Shown: piece after piece, positions 8,883 through 21,100 of the stretch
Layout of the letters: the number at the start of each line of letters is the position of its first letter
Numbering within the stretch: the first letter of the stretch is position 1
Source: JBFFXF01 sp041569895
GTDB lineage: Bacteria; Planctomycetota; UBA8108; JACQVS01
Direction of reading: 5' to 3'
Length of the DNA stretch: 62,242 nucleotides
Assembly: GCA_041569895.1 (NCBI GenBank)
Contig: JBFFXF010000003.1
Span: 1 to 62,242, forward strand
Program-made: the position numbers and the translations under genes
Notes under the pieces: generated by a model
What the model was told of the DNA's origin: nothing
What the model saw: only the letters and a program-made list of their open reading frames with translations
The model's database searches: none

Positions 8883-9815
8883 GTGCTGACCCGATGCTCC
8901 CTCCCGACACGGCTGCTCGCCCTCGCCCTGCTCGCGGTCGTCGCGGCCTCGTGCAGCCGCGGGCCGTGGCGGCGGTCGCTCATCACATCGAGTGGCGGCA
9001 TGGCGCTCTACCGCGAGCGTCGCTTCGATGCCGAGGGCAAGCAGATGCCCCTGGGGCACGCTCACCCGATCGAGCTCAGCTCCGAGAACGTGCGCCGGAT
9101 CCTGTCGGGACTGACGTACTCGCGAGAGCGGCTGATCCTGGACGACGAGGCCGGCCCGGTTTTCAGCGCGCGCGAGCTCGCCCTCATCGCGACGCCGCTG
9201 GCGCTGGCGCTCCGCGAGCTCTCGAGCGACGAACGCCTGCGATTCCTGACGGTGACCGAGCGACGGAGTCTCGTGCTCGGAGGGCAGGTCGGCACGTCCG
9301 GCGTGATCTTCGCGGGCGCTCCCGGCGAGGTGAACATCGTCTTCGACATGCTCCGCGACGGCGTCAACGTCGGCGACGGGAACGCCGAACGGATCCGATT
9401 TCCGGACGATCCGGTCGAGGTGCGTGACCCGCCGTTTCGGCTCGTCGCGCTCCCCGAGGCGCCCGTGAGCGCGCAGCCACGGGCGAACTGGGTGGTGGTC
9501 GATCCCTCCGCCGCGCCGCGGCCGGTCGTCCAGAGGCCGCCGGAGACCGCCCCCGGGCCACCCCCGACGCCTGTCGCGGACCCGCCCGAGACGGCGCCGA
9601 CCACCGCGCCGCCAGCGGAAGACGCGGTGACGTTTCCCTACAAGGGGTTCACGGTGGTCCGGTACGCCGGGAGGTTCTACGGCATCGCGGCCTCCGAGGG
9701 GCCCTTCGATCCGGAGAAGCTCCGAAAAGGCGAGTACAAGACGCTCTTCGAGCGCGCCTCGATCGAGAAGGTGATCGAGAGCGTCGACGCCCTCATCGAC
9801 AGCGTCCGCGACTGA
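8883..9815 (+). CDS. Lipoprotein of unknown function
   Basis: This is a 310-aa protein. It starts with GTG at 8883 and has a typical lipoprotein signal: Arg-containing n-region, leucine/alanine-rich core and lipobox AAS-C24. The mature part has an alpha/beta-looking N-terminal domain (about 25-190), a low-complexity Pro/Thr-rich linker (about 195-240) and a small C-terminal domain beginning FPYKGFTVVRYAGRFYGIAA. The C-terminal domain resembles no family I can name with certainty. It is likely anchored in the outer or inner membrane facing the periplasm. It lies upstream of, and co-directional with, the kinase gene, about 80 nt apart. Confidence 0.65.
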   Translation: MLTRCSLPTRLLALALLAVVAASCSRGPWRRSLITSSGGMALYRERRFDAEGKQMPLGHAHPIELSSENVRRILSGLTYSRERLILDDEAGPVFSARELALIATPLALALRELSSDERLRFLTVTERRSLVLGGQVGTSGVIFAGAPGEVNIVFDMLRDGVNVGDGNAERIRFPDDPVEVRDPPFRLVALPEAPVSAQPRANWVVVDPSAAPRPVVQRPPETAPGPPPTPVADPPETAPTTAPPAEDAVTFPYKGFTVVRYAGRFYGIAASEGPFDPEKLRKGEYKTLFERASIEKVIESVDALIDSVRD

Positions 9816-9894
9816 CCGAACAGCGCCGCGCGATCGACCCGACGAGCGCCCCGAGGCGTGGAGTTTCTGGAGTTACGGTGCCGATAGAAGGGTC

Positions 9895-11316
9895 ATGCGT
9901 GACCCGGAACCCGGCTCCATTATCGGAGGCTACGAGCTCGTCGACGAGATCGCCCGCGGCGGCATGGGCACGATCTATCGCGCGCGCCACGTGTCGCTCG
10001 GCTCCCAGGTCGCCGTCAAGGTGCTCAAGCGCGATCTCGCGTCCCGCCCGGACACCGTCAAGCGCTTCATCCGCGAGGGCAAGCTGATCGCGCGGCTCGA
10101 CCACCCCGGAATCATCAAGGTCTTCGACGTCGGGCGGCAGGGCGACTTCTATTACATCATCATGGAGCTCGTCGAGGGTCGCAATCTGCAGCAGGTCGTC
10201 GACCAGGACGGTCCGCTGCCGATCCGCAAGGCGCTCGACATCGCGCGCCAGGTCGCGCTCGCGCTGCACCACGCCCACAGGAACGGCGTCATCCACCGCG
10301 ACGTCAAGCCCTCGAACCTGATCCTGTCGAAGGACGGCACCGTCTACGTCACCGACTTCGGCATCGCGCGTCTCCTTGATCAGGACACCGCGCTGACGCG
10401 AGCAGGTTCGCTGATCGGCACGCCGTCGCACATGTCGCCAGAGCAGTGCCGCGGCTCCGGTGTCGACGAGCGCAGCGATATTTACAGTCTCGGGGCGACG
10501 CTCTACACCCTCGTCAGCGGCCGCCCGCCCTTCAAGAGCAAGTCGACGGCGCGCCTCGTGATCCAGCTCCTGCACGACAACCCGCCGCCGATCGAGACGC
10601 TCGTCGAGAGGCTGGAGCCGGAGGTGGCGCGGTGCATCAAGCGAATGATGGCGAAGCACCCGGCGGCGCGCTACCAGACGGCGAACGAGGTCGCCGACGC
10701 CATCGACGTCCTCAACGGCGAGGTGGGCGTGCGGCGCTCGGATATCGGACGGACCGAGTTCGTCCTCGGCGAGCGGCCGGCGCCGGCGAGAGGCTGGATG
10801 CTCGCGTCCGTGTGCGCGGTTGCCATCGCGATCTCGCTGATCTTCGTGTGGATGAACGGGGACGAGGGAGAGGCATCGACCGGACCGCCCGCCCCGGAGA
10901 ACGGCGAGAACCCGGACGGATCGGGGAACGTCGAGGTGACACGAAGGAGCACCGGCCGCCGCGGCGCGCGCGGTCTCCCCAGGAAATCGAGGAGAGAGCT
11001 CCGCCGGGAGCTCGAGCACCGCATCGCCGGCCTGCAGCGCGCGCTGATCACGGGAGAGACACGCGATATCTTCGAGTTCGTCGACCCCGAGATCCGCCGC
11101 CACCCCGACGTCCTGATCAGCCTCGGCAAGGTCGTCCAGTCGGTCGGCTCGCTCGGACCGGACCCCCTGCTCGAGCACACACTCTCGATGGACGACAGCC
11201 GCGCCGACGTTTTCTTCACCTTCGAGGGCCGCGAGTCGGCCTACACCGTCCAAGTCCCATCAACCTGGCGACTGCGAGAGGACGGCGTGTGGTACGTGCG
11301 GCCACCACCGGAATAG
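9895..11316 (+). CDS. Transmembrane eukaryote-like Ser/Thr protein kinase
   Basis: This 473-aa kinase of the PknB type has a complete catalytic core: glycine loop ARGGMGTIY (20-28), Lys42 in VAVKVL, HRDVKPSN with Asp136, DFG at 154-156 and the GTPSHMSPEQ activation segment. A transmembrane helix (about 302-320) follows a basic/proline juxtamembrane region. The C-terminal ~150 residues are extracytoplasmic, with a charged low-complexity linker and a small domain ending VPSTWRLREDGVWYVR. It may sense an envelope signal and phosphorylate cytosolic targets. The start at 9895 has GAAGGG 3 nt upstream. All catalytic residues are present, unlike the pseudokinase at 46191. Confidence 0.92.
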   Translation: MRDPEPGSIIGGYELVDEIARGGMGTIYRARHVSLGSQVAVKVLKRDLASRPDTVKRFIREGKLIARLDHPGIIKVFDVGRQGDFYYIIMELVEGRNLQQVVDQDGPLPIRKALDIARQVALALHHAHRNGVIHRDVKPSNLILSKDGTVYVTDFGIARLLDQDTALTRAGSLIGTPSHMSPEQCRGSGVDERSDIYSLGATLYTLVSGRPPFKSKSTARLVIQLLHDNPPPIETLVERLEPEVARCIKRMMAKHPAARYQTANEVADAIDVLNGEVGVRRSDIGRTEFVLGERPAPARGWMLASVCAVAIAISLIFVWMNGDEGEASTGPPAPENGENPDGSGNVEVTRRSTGRRGARGLPRKSRRELRRELEHRIAGLQRALITGETRDIFEFVDPEIRRHPDVLISLGKVVQSVGSLGPDPLLEHTLSMDDSRADVFFTFEGRESAYTVQVPSTWRLREDGVWYVRPPPE

Positions 11317-11674
11317 CGGCTTTCGGGACGGAATCACCCGACTCCGATTCCGACCCCATCGTTGCAAAAACGTACCCGTCCCCGTCCCCGTTCCCGTTCC
11401 CGTTCCCGTTCCCGTGCCCGTCCTCGTCCTCGAAGGCTCCGGTATCGGAGTCCGATGACCGACTCCGATACCGATGGCCGATACCGACTCCGATTCCGAC
11501 TCCGACTTCCGATTCCGACTCCGACTCCGATTCCGATTCCGATGACCGATTCCGAGATCAGAGATCAGAAAGAGGCTTCAATCTGTGTAATCTGCGGACC
11601 GTTCCCCAATCTGCGGAATCTGCGGACCGTCCTCGTCGACCGTCGATCGCGCTCTGCTCTGTACGCTTCGCGTC
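11317..11674. repeat. Mosaic tandem-repeat island C
   Basis: This gap lies between convergent genes and holds no supported gene. Modules in order are: GTTGCAAAAA at 11361-11370; (CCCGTN)n at 11373-11430; CCTCGAAGGCTC at 11428-11439; (GATTCC)n at about 11455-11556 with GATGACCGA interruptions; GAGATCAGAGATCAGA at about 11554-11570; then (TCTGCGTAA)n with GGACCGT at about 11580-11630. It is the same element as the one at 3995-4273, in the opposite orientation. It could also act as a transcriptional buffer between the kinase gene and the secretion operon. Confidence 0.85.
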
Positions 11675-12166
11675 TCACCTGATGCGCATCGCGATCGACA
11701 GCGGTGTCGAGTACACCACCCGGCCGCTCGTCGATTCGTGCCGCGCGATCAACGTCACGTCATCCGGCAGCTCGCGCGCGTCCTTCCACGTGATGGCGAC
11801 GGTGTAGCCGATGCCGACAACCGAGCGGGTCGCGCGGCGGGCGAGGTCGGCCGCCTCGTGGCGGACGGCGATGCGCGGCTCGGTGTCTCCCGGTGGTCCG
11901 GCGAGGACGCCGTCGAAGAGCATCACCTCGAGGACGCCCGAGGTGATGGCCAGAGGCCTCGGCACGTCGCGGCTGAAGGCATAGATCTTTACCGCGAATC
12001 CGTCGACGCCGGGGCGCTGGTCGAAGTTGAGGGCGGTCGGCGACGTCAGGAGCACCAGCCGCTCGATCGGAGCCACGTCCGACGACACGGTGGACGGCGC
12101 GGCGCAGCCGGTGAGCGCGACGGCGACGAGGGAACCGAGGCGGACGGCGGCGGACGGCGGTGTCAC
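11675..12166 (-). CDS. Small lipoprotein, last gene of the type II secretion operon
   Basis: This 163-aa protein has a signal peptide ending in a lipobox (ALTG-C21) and a mature domain of about 140 residues rich in beta-strand pattern (VKIYAFSRD, LEVMLFDG, YTVAITWKD). It starts with GTG at 12166 and overlaps the secretin stop codon as GTGA, so it is translationally coupled to the giant secretin. Position and lipidation suggest a pilotin-like or secretin-accessory role, but I see no sequence similarity to GspS or AspS. A role in planctomycete envelope anchoring is equally possible. Confidence 0.7.
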   Translation of the reverse strand: MTPPSAAVRLGSLVAVALTGCAAPSTVSSDVAPIERLVLLTSPTALNFDQRPGVDGFAVKIYAFSRDVPRPLAITSGVLEVMLFDGVLAGPPGDTEPRIAVRHEAADLARRATRSVVGIGYTVAITWKDARELPDDVTLIARHESTSGRVVYSTPLSIAMRIR

Positions 12167-15100
12167 TGGTCAGACTTCTCGCCGGCTTCGGGCGACGGCT
12201 CGGCCGGCGCGTTGCCCTCCTTCTCCACGCCTGGCCGGTTGAGCTCCTCGAGGAGGGCCTTCTGCATCCGGTCGCCGCGAGTCTCCTGGATCCCCGACTT
12301 GCGGATGTTCTCCTGGGTGGCGCGGTCCGCGTCCTCCGACGTGCCGATGATGTACGGAGTCAGGATGATCAGCAGCTCCGTCCGCCTCTTGACCACCGTC
12401 CTGCTCCGGAACGCCGCGCCGAGCAGCGGGATGTCGCCGAGGATCGGCACCTTCGCGTCGCGCACGTCGTCGCTCGTGCTGATCAGCCCGCCGATGATGA
12501 TGGTGTGGCCGTCCTGTACGCTGATCGTCGTCCTCGCCCTGCGCTCGTTGAAGATCGGCGCCTCGCCGCCGCCGCCGAGGTTGACGGACGAGCTGCTGCG
12601 CGAGCTGAGCTCCGGCTCGACCTCGAGGCGCACGAACCCGTCCGGACTGATTCGCGGCGTGACGCGCAGGATGATGCCGACGTCACGATACTCGATGGTG
12701 TTGTTGATGTTGCCGAGCTCGGTCGTCTGGCTTCCGGTCACCTGCGGCACGCTCTCGCCGATGTTGATCTCCGCCTGCACGTTGTCGGCGGCGAGGATCT
12801 GGGGCCGGCTGAGCACCTCGAGGCGGCCATCGCTCCGCAGCGCTCGCAACAGCATGGTGATGTCGCCGCCGGTCACCGAGGCCGAGAGCCCGCCGAAGCG
12901 GGAGATGGCGTCCGCGAGACCGAAGTCGGAGGCGACCTCGAGCATCTGCCCCGCGATCGCGTCGTCGATGTATCCCCACTCGACGCCGAGCTCGGTGGTG
13001 TCGTCAAGCGTCACCTCCGCGAGCAACGCCTGGATCAGCACCTGGGGCTGTGGGCGATCGAGCTCCTCGATCAGCAGCGAGAGCTCCTCGAAGTACCTCG
13101 GGCTCGCCGACAGGAGCAGCGTGTTCGACTTCGGCTCACCGACGATGGCGACGTTCTCCTCGAGCTGCTGCTCGACCGACGTGCCGACAGCCTCGCCGGC
13201 GGCTCCCTGAACGGCTCCTCCAACCGGTTGCACGAAGCCCTCGCGGCTCTGGCGGAGAAACGTGTTGAGCGCGTTCTGGATGTCGGCCGCCTGCGCGTTG
13301 CGGAGCCTGTAGACCTGCGTTCTGCGCTCCCTCGCCGGACTGGCGTCGAGCTCGTGGATGATCTCGCCCGCAAGCGACACATAGTGCTCCGTGCCGCCGA
13401 CGATCAGGCTGTTGGTGCGCGGATCGACGGTGACGACGAGCGACGCCTGCTCGGCCGTCCCGATGGTGATGTCGGTCGCCGGGGTCTGCTCCTCGTCGCC
13501 GGTCTGCTCACCGCTCGCCGCCCCGTCGACCAGTCGATACCTCACCGCCTGTGCGTCCTGCTGCCCGCCGGGGAACGCGCTGCCGCCCGGAGCGCCGAAC
13601 GCCCCGCCGTCGAACCCGACGCGTCGCAGCCGGAAGAGATCCGAGAGGATGTCGACCATCTTGCGCGCGTCGGCGTTGATCAGCGTGAACACCTTGATCT
13701 GCGCGAGCTGCGGCGACGCCGTGTCGAGCTCCGCGATGATGCGCTCGATCAGCGAGAGGCTCTCGACCGGCCCGACCACGACGAGGGAGTTGGTGCGCGC
13801 GTCCGGAGTGATCAGCAGGTCCTCGCGGAGCGCCGACACGATGCGGCTCTCCTCGCCCTCGCCGCGAGCGGCGAACTTCAGGAGCGTCTGCCGCACCGCG
13901 CTCGCCGTGACCTGACCCGGGGGCGCATCGCCGGCGATCGCCTCCGTGAGGATGCGGGCGAGCTCGGTCGCCCGCGCGTGCTTGAGCGGGAAGACGCGGA
14001 TCTCGCTGACCCGCCCCACCTGACCGGAATCGAGCTTCTCGACGAGCTCGCGGATGCGCGCCATGTCGGCCTCGCCCGCCGAGACCACCAGCGCGTTCAT
14101 GCGGTCGTCGACGGTGAGGGTCACCGGATTCGCCGTGACCGTCGCGTCGGCGCTGTAGAGCGACTGGATCGTCGCGGCGACGCTGCGCGCGTTGCCCCTG
14201 GCGAGGGGGATCACCTCGACGCCGCTCTCGCCCTCGGCCAGCTCGCCGTCGAGGCGCTCGATCAGCGACGCGACCACGTCGAGGTCCTCCGGAAGCGCCG
14301 TGACGATCAGCGCGTTCGCGAACGAATCGGCGACGATGGTGATCGGCTGCGGCGCCGCGTCGCCCTCGCGTCGCGGACGGTTCTGGAAGAGTCGCAGCAG
14401 CGTGTCGCGAAGCTTCGTGGCGCTCTCGCGGCGAAGCTGGAAGATCCGGAACGACGCGTCGGCGTGGATCTCCGCCCGGTCGAGCCGCTCGATCATGCGT
14501 TCGATCAACGCGAAGGTCTCCCGGCTCGCGGAGACGATCAGCGTGTTCGTCCGCCCATCCGCCGTGACGTTGACCGGCACGAGGCCCTCGGGGTCGCCGA
14601 CGACGGCCTCGCCCGCGCGACGCGCCGCAAAGAACTGCTGCAGCACGAGCGCGAGGCGCAGCGCGGAGGCGTGCTCGAGCGTGTAAAGCTGGATGCCGCC
14701 GGCGCCGGCGTAGGTCTCGTCGTCGATCTGCGCCACAACCTCCTCGATCACGGCGAGGTTCTCGGGGCTCGCCGAGACGATGAGGGCGTTCGAGCGCGGG
14801 TCGATGACGATGGCGAGGCGCTCTCGAGCGGTGCCGAGCGCGCCGGCGGTCGCCAGGCCGGGCCGGTACAGCCCCTGCTGCACGAGCGAGCGCAGCATCG
14901 TCGCCGCTCGCTGCACGTCCGCATGCTCGAGGAGAAAGATCCGCAGGCGGCTCCCCTCGATCGTCGGCTCGGCGTCGATTCGCGCGAGCAGGTCGCGGAG
15001 GACCTCCAGGTTCGCCGCGTTCGCCGAGACGATCAGCGAGTTGGTCAGCGAGTCGATGCCGATCGCGACGATGTCCGCCGGCGACGGCGTCTGCCCCGAC

Positions 15101-18100
15101 GGCGTTGTCGCCTGCAGGCGCGCCGTGAAGAACTGCTGCAACGCCGGACCCACGATGCTCGCCTCGTTGTGCTCGAGCGGGATGACGGTGTGCTCGACGG
15201 CCGGACCGCCGGGGCGGTCGAGCTGGAATACGAGCGACGTCACGAAGGCGAAGGCGGTCTCGTTTCCGGCGACCACGAGCGCGTTCGTGCGCGTGTCGAC
15301 AGTGACGGTCGCGCGGTCCTCGAGCCGGATGAGCGTCGCGTTCGGCCCCGAGTAGAGGTTCGTGATGACGGTCTGGAGCGCGGTGGCGTTGGCGTGGTCG
15401 AGCGGGAAGATGCGCACGCTGCCGAGACCGGAGGCGGCGGGGATGTCCATCGTCGAGATGACGTCCGCGATCAGCGGCATGACGTCGGCGCGCGCCGCGA
15501 CGACGAGCGTGTTGGTGGTCTCGTCCGGCTGGATGGTGAGCGCCAGGCGGGCCTTCGCGAGCTCGGTCGACTGCGCGCCGCCGTCGGGAATCAGCGTTCT
15601 CAGCCGTGTCACCTGCGTGCTCAGCCCCTCGGCGCCCGGCACCGGCGTCGACTCGGCGAAGACGGCCTGCAGGATCGGAGCGAGTCGACTCGCCGAGGCG
15701 TGCCGCAGGCGAAAGAGACGCACCTCGGTGACCAGGTCGTCGCTCTCGGCGTCGAGATCCTGGATGACGCCGAGCGCGAGCGCCACCGTGGCCGGCTGGC
15801 CGCTGATGACCAGCGTGTTCGTCCGCCGGTCCGTCGACACGTTGAGCGGATTGACCAGCGCCCGGCCCGACTCGCCCTCCGGCTCGCCCTGGCCGCCGGG
15901 GCTGAGCCCGAGCCGTTGCCCCTGCAGGAAGATCTCGGTGAGCGTCGCCGCCACGGTGGTCGCGTCCGCGCGCTCGAGCCGCACCAGGCGAACGGTGATG
16001 CCCTCGACGACCGGCACCGTGTCCATCATCGCGATGACACTCTCGAGCGCCCGCAGGTTGTCCGGTGTCGAGGCCACGATCAGCCGATTGCCGCCGGTCG
16101 CTCCCGGCTGCACCGGATCGGCCAGCACGCGGATCGGCTGTGTCAGGTCGAGCCGCACCGGCAGGCCGTTCGCGCCGCGCACCTGGAGGAGACGGACCTG
16201 CTCCTGGAGCGCGAGCGCCTCCGGCGTGACCGTACCCGACGCGTCCGGCTGCAGCATGGCGCGCAGGACGCCGACCAGTTGCGGAGCGCTCGCCTTCTTG
16301 AGCGGGATGATGGCGACCTCGGTCTGCAGGAAGGCGGGTGGCGTGTCGAGGATGTCGAGGATCTCCCGAACGCTGTCGAACGACTCGACCGGCGCCGCGA
16401 CGATCAGAGCGCGGTTGCGCGCGTCCGCGGTGACCGTGATCGGATCGCCGGGGCGCGATTCTCGCAGCTGCGCCAGGAGCTGCTCGACGGCGGGCAGCAC
16501 GCGCGCCGGGGTGACATGTTGCAGCGGGAACGTCCGGAACTCGAGCACCGGCCGCAGCTCGGGCGCATCGAGCTGCCTGACGACCTGCTCGATGGCGATG
16601 AAGTCCTGCGGTCGCGCTCGCACGATGATGCTGCGCGCGCGCCGGTCGGTGACGGCCGCGATGGTCGGCGGTGGCAGGATCGGGTTTCCCTGCGCGTCGA
16701 CGCCCTCGGGCACCTTGACGTTGAAGAGTCCGTCGAGCGTCCGCGCCACCGCGAGCGGATCGGCCCGCTCGATCCTGAAGATGCGGAACTCCATCTCGCC
16801 CTCGACGTAACCGAAGGAGAGCTGTCGGATGAGCTCCTCGATCGCCTCGAGCTCGCGCCGTGGTCCGGAGAGCAGGAGCGAGTTGGTCTCCTTCTCGACG
16901 GCGATGACCACGGGCGGTGGGCCCACCGCCTCGGCGTCCGTCTCATCGGCGCCGGCGTTCTCCGCCTCCCGGGGCCGGGCGGGCTCCGCCGCCTCGCGAG
17001 GCTGTTCGCCCGGCGCTTCCTGATTCTGGCCGTAGACGACACCGGAATGGTGCGCCGGCCCGGGAGGCTCGTCGGCCTCGCCCTCCTTCCCGGTCTTCTC
17101 CGGAGGTGCGCTCTCCGACGGCGGACCTCTCTCCGGAGGGCTGCTCTCCTTCCGCGGCGTCCGCTCGGGCAGCGTCTCGCGAATCTCGACACGCGTCCCC
17201 GCCATCCGCGAGTAGACGCGCTGGATCAACTGCGCCATGCGCTCCGCCGACATGCGTGGCAGCGGAAGGACGCGCACCTCGACCTCGCTCTCCCTGGCGG
17301 CGGCGTCGAGCTTCGAGACGAGATCCTCGATGATGCGGATGTCCGCGCCGCGGGCGACGATGGTCAGCGAGTTGGTGAAGGGGTCGGTCTCGACGGAGGG
17401 CCGGTCGTCCGCGGGCCGTCCGGCGAACATCGCCTCGACCTGCGAGGCGACGCGGTAAGCCTCGGCGTTCTCGAGAGCGATGTTTCGAACGTCGCGCTCG
17501 GACTTCTCCGGAGCGCGGTCGAGGCTCTCGAGGAGCCTCTCGACGACCGCGAAGAAGGGCGGCGTCGTCGACACGAAGATGCTGCGCGTGCGCTCGTCGC
17601 CGACGACGGTCAGCGGCGGCCTCGCCGCCGGATCCGTGCGGGTCTCGATCAGCCGCTCGAGCAGCACCTGCAGCGTGCGCGAGACCTCCTGCACCTTGCC
17701 GTTCTCGACGCGGAAGATGCGCATCTCGAAGTCGCCGCCGCTCGCCTCCGCGTCGAGCTCGCCGATGAGCTCGAGCACCTCCCTGACCGCCTCCTCGGGA
17801 CCGTGGATCAGCAGACTGTTGGAGTTCGGCTCCGGCGTCACCGTCACCTGCCGCGCCGTGTCTCGCTGCCCGCGATCCCGGAGCGCGTCACGGATCGCCG
17901 TGGCGAGAGCCGAGGCCCGCGCGCGGTCGAGCTTGACCGTCCGCAGCACGGCCGCCCCGCCGCGCTCCGCGTCGAGCGTCCTGACGAGCTGCTCGACGCG
18001 CTCGAGGACGATACGCGGACCGTCGACGACGACCGTCCGGTCATCGGGTGATGCCGAGATCACCAGCCTCCGCCCGGCGCCGATGGCGCCGACGTCGCGC

Positions 18101-21100
18101 GCGAAGAGTTGCGAGACGATGCTGCTGATCGACGCAGCGGACGCGTTCTCCAGGGCGACAACACGCAGCTCGCGCGCATCCGCCGATCGTCCGCCGTCGA
18201 GCTCGCCGATGATCTTCTCGATCAACGCCATGTGCTCCGCCGTCGCGGTGACCACGAGGCGGTTGCCGGTGACGTCGCCAACGACCAGGGCGTCCGCCGC
18301 GCCGCTTCCGGGGGCGCCCTTCACCTGGCTCTGGTAGACCTGCTCGACCGTCCCGGCGAGCTGCGTGACGTCCGCCGCGCCGACGTCGAAAGCCCGCAGC
18401 ACGCGCGGTCGCGCGTCCTCGGCCCGGTCGAGCTGCTCGACGATCACCGCGGCCGCCTGGAGATCCCGCGGCTCGCCGGAAACGACGATGGTGTTGGTCT
18501 TCGGATCGGCGCCGACGCTGACCCGGGGTACCGCTCCGCTCGCGGTCCGGCGCACGAGCGCGTTCGACAGGATCGTCGAGACCTGCTGAGCGTCGGCGTT
18601 CTCGAGTCGGAGGACGCGCGTGTCGTCGGTCTGCGTGCTCGCGGCGTCCAGCATGCTGACGATCGCCTCGATCGCGGTCAGCTCCGAGCGCGGCGCGTTG
18701 ATGATGAGGCGATTCGCCGTTGAATCGGGGAGCACGAGGACGCGCTCCGTGCGCGCGCCGGGACGGCCGCGGGCGCGCTCGCGGTAGAGCCGGGAGACGG
18801 TCTCGGCGAGCTCCGTCGCGGAGCCGGTCCGCAGCTCGTAGACGCGGGTGTCGACCGCCTCCGGCGCGGCGCCCGCGTCGAGCGTCGCGGCGATCTCGTC
18901 GATGAGCGCGAGGTGATCGGGACGGGCGATGACGAGGCACCGCCCGGTGGTCGCGTCGCGAACGAACTCGGCGTCGGCGGGGCCGAGCTCCGGCCGGTCC
19001 TCGACACGCACGCGGTAGAGCTGCTCGAGGAGCGGCACGACGCGGGAGAGCTCCTCGGCGCTGCCCAGCGCGAGCACGCGCGTCTCGCGCGGCAGGCGGT
19101 TCGCCGGACTGCGCACGCGTTCGAGAATCGCCGCGATGCGCTCGAGGTGCGACCGGCGACCGGTGACGATGAACCGGCGGTTCGCCGAGTCCGCGATGAA
19201 CACGGCGTCCGCCGCCCCACCGGTTCGCCGCGAGACGCCCTCCTCGCGGTAGAGCTGCTGGACGATCGGCAGCAGTCGCTCGACCTCCGCGGCATCGGTG
19301 AGCTCGAAGATGCGCGTCTCTCGCTCGACGGCCTTCGGCGCGACATCGAGCGTGTCGACGATCTCCCGCACCGACTCGAAGTCGGCCTCGGTCGCGATGA
19401 CGATCAGCCGATTCGCGGTCGGATCGGCAGTGATCGACGGTTGCCTGCCCGCATCCTCGCGACCCCTGGCGCGCTCCTCGCGCGTGCGCGCGACCAGCGG
19501 CGCCAGCTCGTCGGCGCGACGGTGCTCGAGCTCGATCACTCGCAGGGCCCGCTCGGTGCGGCCCGGTTCGACGTCGAGCTCCGTGACGATGGACTGGACC
19601 GCCTCGACGTCCGCCGTGCGGCCGGCGACCACGACGACGTTGGTCGAGTCGTCCGGCGAGACACGGACACGCTCGATGACCTCGCCGCGCTCGTCGCGTG
19701 GATTCATCACCTTGGCAATCGCCTCGGCGACGCGCGCCGCGGGCGCCCTGGTGAGCTGGAAGACGCGCACGTCCTGCTCCTGTGGCGCCGTCTCGTTGAG
19801 CCGATCGACGATCTCGCCGACGACGTCGAGCTCGTCTCGCGGCGCGGTGACGATCAGCCGCGACGCGGAGTCGTCCGGAACGATCCTGGCGAGCGTGCGG
19901 TACGTCGGACCGCGCACCTGCCGCATCGACTCGACGAGCGTCTCGGTGACCCGGGGCGCGAGCACGCTCGCGCTCCCCGACCTCAGCTTGAAGACGCGCA
20001 GCTCACGCGGTTGACGGCTGGCATCCGTGTCGAGCTGATCGACTATGCCGGACGCCGCCTCGAGCGCGTCGGAGGGGCCGCGGAGCACCAGACTGTTGCT
20101 GCGCTCGTCGACGAGGATGCGAACGCGCGGGCGCTCCGGATCGGTGTTGATCACCTTGGCGAGGATTCCCTCGATTTCCGAGGCGATCGCCGTGGTGAGC
20201 CGCACCACCCGCGTCGAGTCGCTCGCCGGCCGCGATCCCTCCGGATCGAGCTTGCGAACGAGCTCCTCGACGCGCTCGATCTCCGCCGTCGGACCGGTGA
20301 CGATCAGACGATCGCCCTCGAGGCCGGCGGTCAGTCTCGCCGCCCCTCCGTCCGGATCGCGTCCGTCGATCTGGGCGCGGTAGATCTGCTCGACGAGCGG
20401 GAGCAGCTCGGACGCGCGCGCGCCGTGAAGCTCGATCGCCCGCGTATCGCGGCGGCGCGCTCCGGAGCTCTCGGACTCGAGCTGGCGGAGGACGGTCGCA
20501 ACCCGCGCGATCTCGTCCGGCGTGCCGGTGACCAGAATGCGGCGCGACGTCGGATCGGCGAGCAGCGTCGCGGGACCGCCCTCCGGCTGCGGCCGCCCGG
20601 CGAGCTGCGACTCGTACACCTGCCTGACGAGCGCGAGCATCGACTGCGCGTCTCCGGCGACCTCGAGCGGCATCGTCTGGCGCTCGGGCACCGACTGCTG
20701 ACCGCGGAGTTTTTCGAGCAGCGACGCGACGCGGTCGAGCTCCTCCGCCGGACCCACCGCGATGATCCGCCTCCCCGGAGCATCGGCCTGGATCGTGGCG
20801 CGACGTTCCCGTGGACCGGTGAGGCTCGCCGTCTCCGCCGCGTAAACGGTCTGGAGGAGCGCCGACAGCCGCTCGACCTCGGCCGAATCCGCCAGCGCGA
20901 AGACCCGCGTCTCGTGCCCGGCCAGCGGCCGCTCGTCGCCCTCGAGCCCAGCGATGATCGTGGCGATGCGATCGAGATGCTCGACGCGCCCGGTGACGAT
21001 GAGACGACGGTTCGCCGCGTCCGGCACGAACACCGCATCGGGCGGGCCGAGGGACGCGGGCTCGCCACGGAGCTGCTCCTCGTAGAGCTGCCGCGCCAGC

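Noticed and set aside
5980..8889. 969-codon plus-strand frame
   Set aside because: It covers two well-supported minus-strand genes and ends in a long Arg/Ser-rich run typical of GC-biased shadows.
12160..18051. 1963-codon open frame on the plus strand opposite the secretin gene, and a similar 1280-codon frame at 18913-22755
   Set aside because: Both are antisense shadows of a high-GC repetitive gene. Their translations are Arg/Asp/Leu-rich with no domain, while the minus strand gives a perfect repeat protein.
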